Both the position numbers and the translations under genes were made by a program. Below, in pieces: positions 17,404 through 26,689 of a DNA stretch of 64,000 nt (its first letter is position 1; each line of letters begins with the position of its first letter). This stretch comes from Acidobacteriaceae bacterium (GTDB lineage: Bacteria; Acidobacteriota; Terriglobia; Terriglobales; Acidobacteriaceae): the NCBI GenBank assembly GCA_025462735.1, contig JAOAPC010000009.1:1-64000 (forward strand), in the 5' to 3' direction. The notes beneath the pieces are model-generated. The model did not search any database. It worked only from the letters and a program-made list of their open reading frames with translations, and was not told where the DNA came from.

Positions 17404-18309
17404 ATGATGAAGCAGCCCACGGTCATTGGACTCGGTGAAATTCTTTGGGACCTTTTGCCTTCTGGGCGCCAACTGGGCGGCGCTCCGGCGAATTTCGCGT
17501 ACTGTTCGCATTTGTTGGGTGATCGCGCGATCGTCGCCAGCAGAGTTGGACGTGACCAGCTCGGGCAAGACATTCGCGAGTCTCTGTCAAACGCCGGCAT
17601 CGCCGATCAATATGTGCAGTCCGATTCCTCGCAGCCGACGGGAACTGTGCAGGTTCAACTAGACCCCGCGGGTCAGCCCAAATTTCAGATTACGGAACCT
17701 GCAGCCTGGGATTTTCTGGAGTGGACAGAGGATTGGCACGCCCTCGCGAAATCCGCTGACGCGGTCTGCTTCGGCTCGCTGGCCCAGCGCTCGGCAAAAT
17801 CCCGGAGCACGATTCTCGAGTTTTTAGCTGCGACCCGTTCTGATGCGTTGCGCATTTTTGACGTCAACCTCAGGCAAGGTTTCTATTCCCCGGACGTCGT
17901 ATGCGAATCGCTAAAACGCGCGAACGCCGTGAAGCTGAATCATGAAGAGGTCCCACGAGTAAGGGAACTGTTAAAAATGAATGATGCCGGCGATGGTTCA
18001 TTTTGCCGAGGTTTGATTGGGCGATTTGACATGCGATTGATTTGCATCACTAGAGGAGCAAACGGGAGCATGCTGTGCGATAAGCACACGACGCGGGAAC
18101 ATCCAGGATTTCGAGTGAGAGTAAATGACACAATTGGCGCCGGCGATGCATTTACTGCCGCCCTGGTCCACGAGTACCTGCGTGAGCGGCCGTTAGCAGA
18201 GATGAATGAAAGCGCGAATCGGATGGGGGCGTGGGTCGCAACACATTCCGGAGCCATGCCGCAGGCTCCCGCTACTGGACTGAAAGAAGCTTTGGAAGAT
18301 TTGGGTTGA
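17404..18309 (+). CDS. PfkB-family sugar kinase (fructokinase-like)
   Basis: 301 residues (ATG at 17404; a second ATG follows immediately). The ribokinase fold is shown by GLGEILWDLLPSG and LGGAPANFAYCSHLLG at the N-terminus and by the catalytic anion-hole signature DTIGAGDAFTAAL near residue 245. VGRDQLGQDI and ITRGANGSML are further family blocks. The early EILWD...GGAPAN pattern is closest to fructokinases. It phosphorylates a sugar with ATP in the cytoplasm; the sugar is inferred. It follows ppk2 by 72 bp. Confidence 0.82.
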   Translation: MMKQPTVIGLGEILWDLLPSGRQLGGAPANFAYCSHLLGDRAIVASRVGRDQLGQDIRESLSNAGIADQYVQSDSSQPTGTVQVQLDPAGQPKFQITEPAAWDFLEWTEDWHALAKSADAVCFGSLAQRSAKSRSTILEFLAATRSDALRIFDVNLRQGFYSPDVVCESLKRANAVKLNHEEVPRVRELLKMNDAGDGSFCRGLIGRFDMRLICITRGANGSMLCDKHTTREHPGFRVRVNDTIGAGDAFTAALVHEYLRERPLAEMNESANRMGAWVATHSGAMPQAPATGLKEALEDLG

Positions 18310-18320
18310 GACGCTTTTTC

Positions 18321-18731
18321 TTACCAGACCGGAGCGTCGCTGCGAATCGGCTGGAAAAAGTTCTGGTGGCTCAATAGGACTTCAATGGCATGCACGACCT
18401 CGCTACCAGTGTTTTTGGAAAGCGCGCCACGACAGCCCGCGTTCATGGCCTGGTAGCTGAGTTCCTTGGAGACCTGCTGCACGGTGAAAAGCAGCATGGG
18501 CAGCTCGGGGTTATTTCGTGAAATCTCTCGTGCCGCCTGCAATCCATTCATCTCGGGCATCGCAAGATCCAGCACCACAACATCCGGCTTCAGCTCTTCC
18601 GTTTTGTCAACGGCCTCATGGCCATCACGCGCATCGGCGCAAACCGTCCAGCCACGGTGTGTTTCAATCAGCCGACGGAGAAGGCGGCGGATCGCGGCAT
18701 CGTCATCAGCAATGAGAACACGTATAGACAT
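18321..18731 (-). CDS. Single-domain response regulator
   Basis: 136 residues from ATG at 18731; the open frame extends to 18824, but the receiver starts right after this Met (MSIRVLIADDDAAIRRLL). Phosphoacceptor D55 lies in VVVLDLAMPEMNG, with TVQQ and a lysine in GALSKNTGSEV completing the receiver site. The sequence resembles the receiver of NarL/FixJ-type regulators, but no helix-turn-helix follows. It may work by protein contact or be a phosphate sink. No kinase is adjacent. Confidence 0.8.
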   Translation of the reverse strand: MSIRVLIADDDAAIRRLLRRLIETHRGWTVCADARDGHEAVDKTEELKPDVVVLDLAMPEMNGLQAAREISRNNPELPMLLFTVQQVSKELSYQAMNAGCRGALSKNTGSEVVHAIEVLLSHQNFFQPIRSDAPVW

Positions 18732-18907
18732 AGCGACGGCCAGTAGTTTAGAACGTCCCTGAGAAACACGCCCGAGCACCTTTATTATGCCGGGTACGAT
18801 GGTCTTAGTTGCAATACCCTTCATACCCGATTACTGAGGTAGATAAAAACCTGATCACTACTGACAAGGTCTAGCCTTCTATACTAAAGAAACCAAAGAG
18901 GCAACCG

Positions 18908-19765
18908 ATGAAGCATCGATCTTTAACAGCATTAGCGGTTTTCGCAATTGTTCTACTCTCGACGATCGGCTCCGCTCAGGCACCTTCAGCGTTTACACCG
19001 CTGGCACATTGGAAAGCTGTAATCATCAGCGGTAACGTGCAGAGCCTCAAAAGTCTTTACAGCAGTGATCCACCCGCGCGCATCAGCGTAGTCACCAAGA
19101 GTTCAGCCGAAATTTCTGCGGAAGCCGACACCGCGTTCTGGACGGAGCTGAAGGCTAGGCAGCTCTCGCTGAACATTTCCGAATCTTCATCGCCCCAGGC
19201 GGGGGTTCAGCAAGTCACGTTTCAGGCGACCATCCGCACCGCGTCACCGGGACGCACGTTGTATGTAGTTGAATCACAATTGTGGCAGCAGCAAGCAGGA
19301 GTGTGGAAGCTGGTCGTCGTCGAACGTACCGACGCACGCAAGCTCGAACAGCCGTTGTCGCTGGAGGCGAAGTTGTATCCTCCCGCGAGCGGTGCACGGC
19401 AAGAAATTCGTGGGGCAATCGACCAAGCCGCAAAAACCCATAAAAACGTGCTCGTCGTCTTCGGCGCTGACTGGTGCTACGACTGCCACGTTCTGGACCG
19501 CGCTTTGCGTCGAGCGGATATTGCCCCCGTTCTTAAGGGGAATTTCGAAGTAGTGCACGTAGACGTGGGCCAGGGCGACAAGAACCAGGACCTGATGAAC
19601 GAATATCAGGTGCCGATGCAGCGCGGCATTCCGGCGATCGCGGTGCTCGACGCCTCCGGCAAAGTGATATACAGCCAAAAAAATGGAGAGTTCGAACGCG
19701 CCCGCGCCATCGGACCGGAAGACCTGCTGGAATTTTTGAAGAAGTGGAAGCCGCAGGCTAGATAG
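18908..19765 (+). CDS. Secreted thioredoxin-like protein with NTF2-like N-domain
   Basis: 285 residues. Signal peptide 1-24 (LTALAVFAIVLLSTIGSAQA). Residues 28-145 look like a SnoaL/NTF2-like domain (HWKAVIISGNVQSLKSLYSS ... YVVESQLWQQQAGVWKLVVV). Residues 165-285 are a thioredoxin fold with the active site WCYDC (C190, C193) and a cis-proline in RGIPAIAVLD. It is probably a periplasmic disulphide oxidoreductase; the fused NTF2-like part may bind a ligand or partner. AGAGGCAACCG precedes the ATG. Confidence 0.78.
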   Translation: MKHRSLTALAVFAIVLLSTIGSAQAPSAFTPLAHWKAVIISGNVQSLKSLYSSDPPARISVVTKSSAEISAEADTAFWTELKARQLSLNISESSSPQAGVQQVTFQATIRTASPGRTLYVVESQLWQQQAGVWKLVVVERTDARKLEQPLSLEAKLYPPASGARQEIRGAIDQAAKTHKNVLVVFGADWCYDCHVLDRALRRADIAPVLKGNFEVVHVDVGQGDKNQDLMNEYQVPMQRGIPAIAVLDASGKVIYSQKNGEFERARAIGPEDLLEFLKKWKPQAR

Positions 19766-20000
19766 CTGCTAAATCCAACTATTCAGTCGCGCTGGCTCTG
19801 CAGGCGTTGCGGATGAGACTCGCGGCGGCCCGGAGGGTTCCCTCCGCTCGCTCTTCGCTCATAGGTTATAGAGGACGAAGTTAGCCCCAGTTCCGAATAC
19901 ATTCCTCACTTTGGCCCTGTCTGCAAGGAGTGCAACCGTTACTGCATGCCTATGGAAACGCTCTTTCGAGAGGTTCTTGATATGGGAGTTAAGCTTAGCC

Positions 20001-20270
20001 TTACGGCCAGCGGGGAGAAACGTTGCGTGCAGGGGGCTTCGCCGCAGCAGGCTGGCCTTGAGTGGTAGCAGTGGCGGCAGCAGCTTTGGGAGCAGCCGGT
20101 GCTGGTTCCTCAATGTCAGCCAGGATGGCGAAGTCGTCGTCTTCATTGTCCGCGAGTAGCGGGGCGACTTCGCGGAGCTTCTCTGCCACCTGCTGCAACA
20201 TTTCGATCTGCTTCCCAAGTTGAGCGTATTTGGCCTGTTTCCTCCGCAGGACCTCGTGGATGTCTTTCAT
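20001..20270 (-). CDS. Small coiled-coil protein, acidobacterial family
   Basis: 89 residues from ATG at 20270 after GGGGGTAG. The first half is a helix with heptad-like repeats (MKDIHEVLRRKQAKYAQLGK ... QQVAEKLREVAPLLADNEDD). The second half is an Ala/Pro-rich low-complexity tail (EEPAPAAPKAAAATATT). Similar short proteins that begin with MKDIHEVLR recur in Acidobacteria genomes; this is from memory. No function is known to me. No signal peptide, so cytoplasmic. Confidence 0.65.
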   Translation of the reverse strand: MKDIHEVLRRKQAKYAQLGKQIEMLQQVAEKLREVAPLLADNEDDDFAILADIEEPAPAAPKAAAATATTQGQPAAAKPPARNVSPRWP

Positions 20271-20410
20271 TACTACCCCCACTAGGACTTTAAGAAGCGG
20301 GGAAGCGAGGGTCAACGAAGAACACTGGCGGGGTGGTTACGCGCGTAATCACCCGTCGTTTCTTTTGGGGAGGTGGAGAGGGTTGACACCGCGTTGCCTG
20401 GCATAAACAC

Positions 20411-20438
20411 GAAGCCCCGCCGATTAGAGCGGGGCTTC
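20411..20438 (-). terminator. Terminator of the PEP-CTERM gene
   Basis: A perfect 10-bp stem, GAAGCCCCGC (20411-20420) with GCGGGGCTTC (20429-20438), and an 8-base loop. It lies 35 bp after the PEP-CTERM gene stop on the minus strand, followed there by GTGTTTAT. The T-tract is weak. Confidence 0.7.
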
Positions 20439-20472
20439 TGAGGCAAGTAATTTGTGGTAGAGAATCTATAGC

Positions 20473-21000
20473 TTAGCTGCGAAACTTACGACGGAAAATC
20501 CCGGCAAGCCCTACCAGTCCAGTGCCGAGCAGTCCGAGGGTGCCCGGTTCAGGAACTACGGTAAAGTCGCCGCTAACCTGTTGAATGTGTCCAGTGCTCG
20601 TCTTTTGTATGACGAAATCGAATCCCGCGATAACGGGATTACCCGGAGTCGCACCGATCGTTGTTACTGTCTTCCCGTTGATTGTGGCGGTGGTAAGCGT
20701 TCCATTGAAGGTAAAGGTTCCGTTGGCCGAGCCACTGACGGTTATTGTGCCGTTGTTGAAGCACAGGCTTGAGCCACAACTAAATAACGTTCCGGTGGTG
20801 ACAGTCATGGTTCCGGTGGCCGGGTTGCCATTAACCAGGCTAAGTGGCGAACTGATGCTAAATGTATCCCCGACTGTCGCACTGCCGGAAACAGAGGAAT
20901 TACTACCGTTTCCGACTGTCGTGAAGTCACCAAAGCTGTCAGCGAGCGCCACCGTGGGCAGCGCGAAGGCCAACAACGCCAACATAATTACTCGTCTCAT
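20473..21000 (-). CDS. PEP-CTERM sorting-signal protein
   Basis: 175 residues from ATG at 21000, with AGGAG six to seven bases upstream (a frame start at 21021 is less likely). Signal peptide MRRVIMLALLAFALPTVALA. The middle is a Ser/Thr/Gly/Asn-rich beta-sandwich-like region. The C-terminus carries the PEP-CTERM signal: VVPEPGTLGLLGTGLVGLAG, then the basic end FRRKFRS. Such proteins are processed by an exosortase and anchored at or released from the surface. No exosortase gene is in the window. Confidence 0.92.
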   Translation of the reverse strand: MRRVIMLALLAFALPTVALADSFGDFTTVGNGSNSSVSGSATVGDTFSISSPLSLVNGNPATGTMTVTTGTLFSCGSSLCFNNGTITVSGSANGTFTFNGTLTTATINGKTVTTIGATPGNPVIAGFDFVIQKTSTGHIQQVSGDFTVVPEPGTLGLLGTGLVGLAGIFRRKFRS

Positions 21001-21419
21001 AAATCGCTCCTCATATCTCAATCCCGTTTATCGGGGGAACCAAAAAGCTTTGTGGTGAGAACCTTCGTGGGCCTGCGGTGGCCAGTTCTCAGCCCTTCAC
21101 TTCCGCAGATTACGACTACTACTAAGCATATGCGTTACCAAAGTATATGACTGGATGAGCTGTTGAAAACAAGTAACTTAGAGCCAAGATTGTCACTGCT
21201 TGTTCGTCCCGGTATGCAAACCCCTGCACATCTTTTCTGAATATGTTGCTTTTGGGGAACCCGGTAAGTGATAGGAGCAGAAGGGGAACTCTGGATTTTA
21301 AGGCCAGGTTTCCTGTTTACGGAAGCTTTAAAATCGACTCAAGACGGGCCGGAATCACGACTTCCGAATTCTAGAGATGCATTCCTCTTTTTAGGATCAC
21401 AAGCGTCCTGGTGCCGGTG
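21001..21419. other. 419-bp leader region of the PEP-CTERM gene
   Basis: No gene is seen. On the minus strand, the part nearest the PEP-CTERM gene can fold into successive hairpins. One has arms GAGAAC (RNA sense, pairing 21085-21090 with 21057-21062) and an inner GGCC pairing; a second is ACCA/TGGT; a third is CCCG/CGGG around 21025-21037. It may be a structured 5' leader. I could not match it to a known riboswitch class. The remainder holds nothing I recognise. Confidence 0.35.
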
Positions 21420-21496
21420 TGGCGACCCCGGAGGGAGTCGAACCCCCAACCCTCAGATCCGAAGTCTGATGCTCTATCCAGTTGAGCTACGGGGCC
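21420..21496 (-). tRNA. tRNA-Arg (anticodon UCG)
   Basis: The minus strand gives a standard class I tRNA: acceptor GGCCCCG/CGGGGTC (with one G-U), D-arm GCTCAACTGGATAGAGC, anticodon loop CTTCGGA with anticodon TCG, T-arm GGGTTCGACTCCC, discriminator G and encoded CCA (21420-21422). It decodes CGA and probably CGG. Confidence 0.95.
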
Positions 21497-21685
21497 GTGG
21501 AATGTTCTAGCGAGGAGTAGTGTACACCCGGTGGAGGTAGGGTGGTCTTCAGGTCGGAATGACCCAGGCAAATCAGTATCAGTCCTGTACTTTGCTTCAC
21601 GGTTTCACATTGTTGATCGCGCGATTGACAATCCTATTGCTGATCTCTAACTTTGATTTCTTCCGAAACAGAGGAGGAATTTCTC

Positions 21686-23194
21686 ATGAGGAAATGCAGC
21701 CTGGCTGCCGCGCTGGCAATTTTTTTAGTTCACTTGTGTAACGCTCAGTCGTTGGGAATTTTTGCCGGACATTCTGATGTGGGCACGGTGGTGCATGCGG
21801 GCTCGACGGGCTACGATTCCTCGAAGAACGCGTACACACTCGTCGGCAGTGGTGAGAACATGTGGTCGACTGCCGATGCGTTTCAGTTTGCGTGGAAGAA
21901 AGTGTCCGGCGATGTGGAGATTTCGGCTGACATTTCCTTTTTGAACTCCGGAGGCAACGAACACAAGAAGGCTGTGCTGATGATTCGCCAATCGCTCGAC
22001 CCCGATTCGGTTTACGCGGATGTGGCGCTGCATGGAAATGGGTTGACTTCGCTTCAGTATCGGGATGAAAAAGGCGGGACCACTCACGAAGTCGAGTCGA
22101 CAATTTCCGCTCCGCGGCGGCTTCGAATTACCCGAGCCGGAAAGTACGTTTATATTTCGCTGGCGCAGCAGGGGAGTGATTTGCATTTCGCCGCTGGCTC
22201 TGTCCGCATCCCTCTTGATGGCGAGTTCTACGCCGGCATCGGGGTGTGTTCGCATGACAAGAACGCGACCGAGCAGGCCACTTTCGCAAATGTCGAGATC
22301 AAGAATGTGAGCTCGGGCGCAGCTCAACCGGTGGCTTACAGCAGTCTGGAAACCGTCACGATTGCGACAACCATCCGGCACGTTGTCTATCTCGCGCCGA
22401 ACCGCTTTGAAGCTTCCAACTGGGCGCATGATGGTTCGTATTTGCTTTTCAATCGTAATGGGCACCTTGAGAAACTGGCTGTGGGAGGCGGCGCACCAGA
22501 GGTGATTAACAGCGGATTCGCCGACAAACTGAATAACGATCACGGTATTTCGCCGGACAGCACGCAACTGGCGGTCAGCGATAACTCTCAGGAGACGAAG
22601 TCTGCAACCGGAGCGGCATCTCACGATTCGCTTGTCTACATTTTGCCCATTGCCGGCGGCACCCCCCGCCGCCTCACGCAAAATGCTCCCTCGTACGGGC
22701 ATGGATGGTCTCCTGATGGAAGGACCCTGGCCTTTGTGGGCCAGCGCAACGGCGACTTCGACATCTACACGATTCCAGCGAGTGGCGGCGCTGAGACTCG
22801 CCTGACTACTGCAAAGGGTCTCGACGATGGCCCTGAGTATTCTCCCGACGGCCAGTACATTTATTTCAACTCTGAGCGCACCGGGCATATGCAGATCTGG
22901 CGCATGCATTCCGATGGTACCGGGCAGGAACAGATTTTTTCTGACGATTACAACAACTGGTTCCCTCACATTTCGCCGGACGGGAAGTGGATGGTTTTTT
23001 TGACTTACGAGAGAGATGTGACCGGACATCCGGAGAACAAAGATGTGATGTTGCGATTGATGTCGCTCGACGATAAGAAAATCTTGGTGCTGACAAAACT
23101 GTTCGGCGGGCAGGGAAGCATCAACGTGCCGTCATGGTCGCCGGATAGCAAGTCGGTGGCGTTTGTGAGTTATCAGTTGGTGGGGACGGAGTAG
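21686..23194 (+). CDS. Secreted TolB-like beta-propeller protein
   Basis: 502 residues from ATG at 21686 after GAGGAGG. Signal peptide [20 protein letters not shown]. Residues 25-215 resemble a lectin-like beta-sandwich (DUF1349 type: [33 protein letters not shown]). Residues 230-500 hold TolB/WD40-like PD40 repeats: [78 protein letters not shown] and [15 protein letters not shown]. It is probably periplasmic. The protein ends soon after the last blade, so it lacks the usual C-terminal strand. No substrate is evident. Confidence 0.78.
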   Translation: MRKCSLAAALAIFLVHLCNAQSLGIFAGHSDVGTVVHAGSTGYDSSKNAYTLVGSGENMWSTADAFQFAWKKVSGDVEISADISFLNSGGNEHKKAVLMIRQSLDPDSVYADVALHGNGLTSLQYRDEKGGTTHEVESTISAPRRLRITRAGKYVYISLAQQGSDLHFAAGSVRIPLDGEFYAGIGVCSHDKNATEQATFANVEIKNVSSGAAQPVAYSSLETVTIATTIRHVVYLAPNRFEASNWAHDGSYLLFNRNGHLEKLAVGGGAPEVINSGFADKLNNDHGISPDSTQLAVSDNSQETKSATGAASHDSLVYILPIAGGTPRRLTQNAPSYGHGWSPDGRTLAFVGQRNGDFDIYTIPASGGAETRLTTAKGLDDGPEYSPDGQYIYFNSERTGHMQIWRMHSDGTGQEQIFSDDYNNWFPHISPDGKWMVFLTYERDVTGHPENKDVMLRLMSLDDKKILVLTKLFGGQGSINVPSWSPDSKSVAFVSYQLVGTE

Positions 23195-23262
23195 GTTGGG
23201 CGAATGTAGACGTCAGGACCTACGCGGGTGCACGGGCGTGAGGCCCGGCTCTCCTCTGCAGT

Positions 23263-24315
23263 CTATTTCCCTACATTCTGGTCGAAGAAGTTGGCCATCA
23301 TCTGCAGCGCCTCTTTCGTTTCCGGTAGCTGGAAGTGATACCAGAACGCATGCGGCAGGGCTTCAAAAACCACCAGCTGGGCGTTCACTCCCGAGCGTAG
23401 AAGCGCCAAATGAAAAATGGAGGTATTGCTCAACAGCAGGTCACGCGTGCTCGTAACCAGCAAGCAGGGAGGCAGGCCGTGGAGATCGGCAAATAGCGGA
23501 GAGAGCACAGGGTCTTTGGGATCGGTCTTGCCTACATAGCGTTCGTCGTGGGGACGATCTGAAGTCTGCGGGGCTATATCTCCCGAAAAGCCGTTCAAGG
23601 CAAAAAGCTGCTGAGAATCAGACGGCCGGCTGAAATCGGCTAGGGTAGAGAACATCCCGAGCGCAGCGGGTAGGGGCAAGCCTGATTGTTTCAGCTTGAT
23701 AGCGACTTCGCCGGTGAGAATCGCGCCCGCGGAAGTTCCAAAAATTCCGATGCTGCGCGGCTGATACGTTTTCAGCAATTCTTTGTAAACCACGACCACG
23801 TCATCAACCGCGGCAGGGAATGGATTTTCCGGAGCCAACCGGTAATAAACAGAAACAACTTTGGTTTTGGTTAAATACGCGATCGGAATTCCTTCGATCA
23901 GCGAACCCGAGTCGAGGATGAATCCGCCGCCGTGGAGATTGATCAGCACGCGATTTTTATTCGCTTCCGGCGTCGTCAGCGGGGTAATGATGTCCGTCCG
24001 CACGCCCGCAATGCTGGTCTCCTCAATATTTACCTGATAAAGCTTGCGGGCTTCAGCAGAGTCTTTCTTCCGCCACTCGTCCACCCCAGCGCGGATCGCG
24101 GCGAGGTCTTTGGATTGCGGTCCCTGATGTTCAATTTCCTTCAACCATTGTTGCGCTTCAGGACTGACGGTTGAAGGCATGGGCACCACGCGCACTATGT
24201 GCGCAGTGCCATCGGAATCGAACGTTGCTGAATCAGGATTCGGAGGTTCGCCAGTTTGTCCTGATGCGCAGGCCGCGATCAACAATACAGACACGGTGCG
24301 GAGAAGTGTTTTCAT
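23263..24315 (-). CDS. Alpha/beta hydrolase (HSL-type esterase), secreted
   Basis: 350 residues. Signal peptide MKTLLRTVSVLLIAACASG, possibly a lipoprotein because of the Cys at its end. Oxyanion-hole motif NLHGGGFILDSG, a nucleophile elbow GTSAGAILTGE (the family's usual GDSAGG with Asp changed to Thr), Asp in LVTSTRDLLLSNT and His in ALPHAFWYHF. This is the hormone-sensitive lipase type. It should hydrolyse short-chain esters. It lies 29 bp downstream of the acyl-CoA dehydrogenase gene and is likely co-transcribed. Confidence 0.85.
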   Translation of the reverse strand: MKTLLRTVSVLLIAACASGQTGEPPNPDSATFDSDGTAHIVRVVPMPSTVSPEAQQWLKEIEHQGPQSKDLAAIRAGVDEWRKKDSAEARKLYQVNIEETSIAGVRTDIITPLTTPEANKNRVLINLHGGGFILDSGSLIEGIPIAYLTKTKVVSVYYRLAPENPFPAAVDDVVVVYKELLKTYQPRSIGIFGTSAGAILTGEVAIKLKQSGLPLPAALGMFSTLADFSRPSDSQQLFALNGFSGDIAPQTSDRPHDERYVGKTDPKDPVLSPLFADLHGLPPCLLVTSTRDLLLSNTSIFHLALLRSGVNAQLVVFEALPHAFWYHFQLPETKEALQMMANFFDQNVGK

Positions 24316-24344
24316 TTTTTATTCTGCGAATTTGTTCCGCAGGG

Positions 24345-26144
24345 TTAGCTCAAGCCATACCGGCCCCGCTCAATTACTTTTTCCGCGATCTGCTGACGCA
24401 ACTCGATAGTATTGACCGGATCGTGCTTCGCCAGCCGCCGCAGGATGGCCATCTGCGTCCGCAGCGTGTCGCCATCGGCAACATCAGCGATTATTTTGCG
24501 AGCGGCCGATTCGATCTTGTCCATCGCTTGTGACAAGTAGACGCGGGTCATCGCGATCGGCACGGCGGCGGCGGTTTCGCCTTGAGCGGATGCGATCTTC
24601 ATCGTCCGCAACAGTACGGATTCCATGGCGTAGACCTCGATCACCATGTCGGCGATTGCGCCCATGACTTCCTGCTGCTGCTCGATTTGCATCATGTACT
24701 TCTGGGTGGCGGCGCCGGCGGCGAACAGGCCAAGCTTCTTGGCAGAAACGACCAGCTTCTGCTCTTCCGCAAGCACGCCTTCGATTTCCTCGCCTGATGA
24801 CGGGCCAGAAAGGACTTCGTCCATCAATTGCTTGATGGCTGGCATGAGTGCAAGTTGCCCACCCATGGCGCGCTTCAACAGGAAGCCGGTGATGATCAGA
24901 CGATTGATTTCGTTGGTACCTTCAAAGATGCGATTGATTCTGGCGTCACGATAAGCGCGCTCTGCTGGGTATTCTTCGACGAAACCGTAGCCGGCGTAGA
25001 TCTGAAGGGTTTCGTCGACCACGTAATCCAACATCTCCGACGCCCAGACCTTGATGATGGAGCACTCGACCGCATACTCCTCGATCGCCTTCAGAGTTTT
25101 CTTGTCGGAGTCGGCGGCAGACTTGTCGATCGCCGCCAGCGCTGCATCCATCATTCCTACAGTGCGGAATACTAGCGACTCGCCCACATAGATGAGCATA
25201 GCCATGTTCGCCAGCTTCTCGCGCACCAGCCCGAAATCGGCAATGACTTTTTTAAACGCTTTGCGCTGCTTGGCGTAGCCGATCGCATTGTTCAGAGATT
25301 CGCGAGCTCCGCCCACGCACATGGCTCCTAGCTTGAAACGGCCGATGTTGAGGATGTTGAAGGCGATTATGTGTCCACGGCCAATTTCGCCCAGAACATT
25401 TTCCACCGGCACCTTGCAGTCGTTGAGGATGATGGGGCAGGTGGACGATCCGCGAATCCCCATCTTGTGCTCTTCTGCGCCGATGGAGAATCCGGGAAAG
25501 TTACGTTCAACCAGAAACGCGGTGAATTTTTCGCCGTCGACTTTGGCGAAGACGGTGAACAGATCGGCAAAACCGGCGTTGGTGATCCACATCTTCTCGC
25601 CGTTGAGCACGTAATGCTTGCCATCGGACGACAGCGCTGCCCGTGAACGGCAATTCAGCGCGTCGGATCCGGACGATGCCTCGGAAAGTGCGTAGGCGCC
25701 GACAATCTCGCCGGCCGCCAGCTTTGGCAGGTATTTTTTCTTCTGCTCGTCGTTTCCGAAGTAAACCAGCGGCAAGGTGCCGATGCCGGTGTGCCCGCCC
25801 CAGGTGGTGGCAAATCCGGCATACTTTGCGATGTGATCGGCGATGACAGCGGCGGAAACTTTATCAAGTTCCATGCCGCCGTAGATCTCTGGAATTTCAA
25901 CCCCACTCAACCCAAGATCGCCTGCTTTCTTCAAAAGATCGCGCGTAACGGAGAAATCCTTGCGCTCCATCTTCTCAATGTTGGGGATAATCTCTTTTTG
26001 CGCAAATTCTTCCGCAGTCTGGGCAATCAGCACGTGCTGTTCGCTGAAGTCTTCAGGGGTGAATATCTCTTCCGGCGGACGCGCCTCCAACAAGAAACTG
26101 CCGCCGGAGATCGAAGCGCCTGGAGCTGACGAGGTCGTTGCCAT
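24345..26144 (-). CDS. Acyl-CoA dehydrogenase family protein
   Basis: 599 residues. Residues 30-430 form the acyl-CoA dehydrogenase core: GLSGVEIPEIYGGMELDKV, AYALSEASSGSDALN (FAD/substrate loop), GEKMWITNAGFADLFTVFAK, QIYAGYGFVEEYPAERAYRD and IFEGTNEINRLI near the C-terminal end of the core. About 170 extra helical residues follow, as in the longer FadE/VLCAD-like proteins. It oxidises acyl-CoA to enoyl-CoA with FAD. No electron-transfer flavoprotein gene is nearby. The PilZ gene precedes it on the same strand by 117 bp. Confidence 0.9.
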   Translation of the reverse strand: MATTSSAPGASISGGSFLLEARPPEEIFTPEDFSEQHVLIAQTAEEFAQKEIIPNIEKMERKDFSVTRDLLKKAGDLGLSGVEIPEIYGGMELDKVSAAVIADHIAKYAGFATTWGGHTGIGTLPLVYFGNDEQKKKYLPKLAAGEIVGAYALSEASSGSDALNCRSRAALSSDGKHYVLNGEKMWITNAGFADLFTVFAKVDGEKFTAFLVERNFPGFSIGAEEHKMGIRGSSTCPIILNDCKVPVENVLGEIGRGHIIAFNILNIGRFKLGAMCVGGARESLNNAIGYAKQRKAFKKVIADFGLVREKLANMAMLIYVGESLVFRTVGMMDAALAAIDKSAADSDKKTLKAIEEYAVECSIIKVWASEMLDYVVDETLQIYAGYGFVEEYPAERAYRDARINRIFEGTNEINRLIITGFLLKRAMGGQLALMPAIKQLMDEVLSGPSSGEEIEGVLAEEQKLVVSAKKLGLFAAGAATQKYMMQIEQQQEVMGAIADMVIEVYAMESVLLRTMKIASAQGETAAAVPIAMTRVYLSQAMDKIESAARKIIADVADGDTLRTQMAILRRLAKHDPVNTIELRQQIAEKVIERGRYGLS

Positions 26145-26261
26145 TGATTATCCCTTCCTGCCTAGAAAGGATTATTACTGCTTTCTGAAAGTTTTCCAAT
26201 CGGGTATGCAGCTGAGGGTTCCGAAGGTACAACTATTGGCAAAAGCGGAAGAATCCGTTAG

Positions 26262-26651
26262 TTATGTAAGTTGGAAGCCATCTCGCGGCCAGGGGCGAAG
26301 CAGCAAACGATGAATGCAGCTCTCGATACTGCGCAGAAACTCTGGCGGCAATTCCACGAACTCGAAGCCGGTGCGCGCCGGACTGCCGTACCGAACGATA
26401 GCGGAAGTTTCGAATGGAGAGTCCAGTAGTTGCACTCGTAGCGAAACCCGCTCACCAATTAGCGGAGGGCCACAGAGGACTGCCGAGAGTCCGCCAATGC
26501 TGATTTCGAGCGTGAGCCCGTGCGTTATCTGGAGCCCGGAGTTCAGCAGGGGCCAAGTAGTCACCGGGGCGCTCAGGAAGTGCCGCGGATAGCGCCTTTC
26601 AACGCTATATTGCGCCGCAGATGCTGCCGTTCTCCGGGTTTGAACCTGCAT
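26262..26651 (-). CDS. PilZ domain protein
   Basis: 129 residues. The PilZ signatures are RRYPR (RxxxR, R19-R23) and, 25 residues later, LEISIGGL, matching [DN]xSxxG with Glu for Asp. The rest (GERVSLRVQLLDSPFETSAI, ARTGFEFVELPPEF) is the expected six-strand barrel. It should bind cyclic di-GMP, although the Glu substitution may weaken this. It lies 38 bp after the last response regulator of the phosphorelay operon and is probably its final gene, giving a possible c-di-GMP output. Confidence 0.8.
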   Translation of the reverse strand: MQVQTRRTAASAAQYSVERRYPRHFLSAPVTTWPLLNSGLQITHGLTLEISIGGLSAVLCGPPLIGERVSLRVQLLDSPFETSAIVRYGSPARTGFEFVELPPEFLRSIESCIHRLLLRPWPRDGFQLT

Positions 26652-26689
26652 GTTCGTACTCCTGCGATGCGTATCTTGGCGCGGGATGC

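Noticed and set aside
21725-23029. 434-codon open frame on the minus strand
   Set aside because: It lies entirely opposite the TolB-like gene, has no ribosome site or recognisable domain, and its composition mirrors the plus-strand codons.
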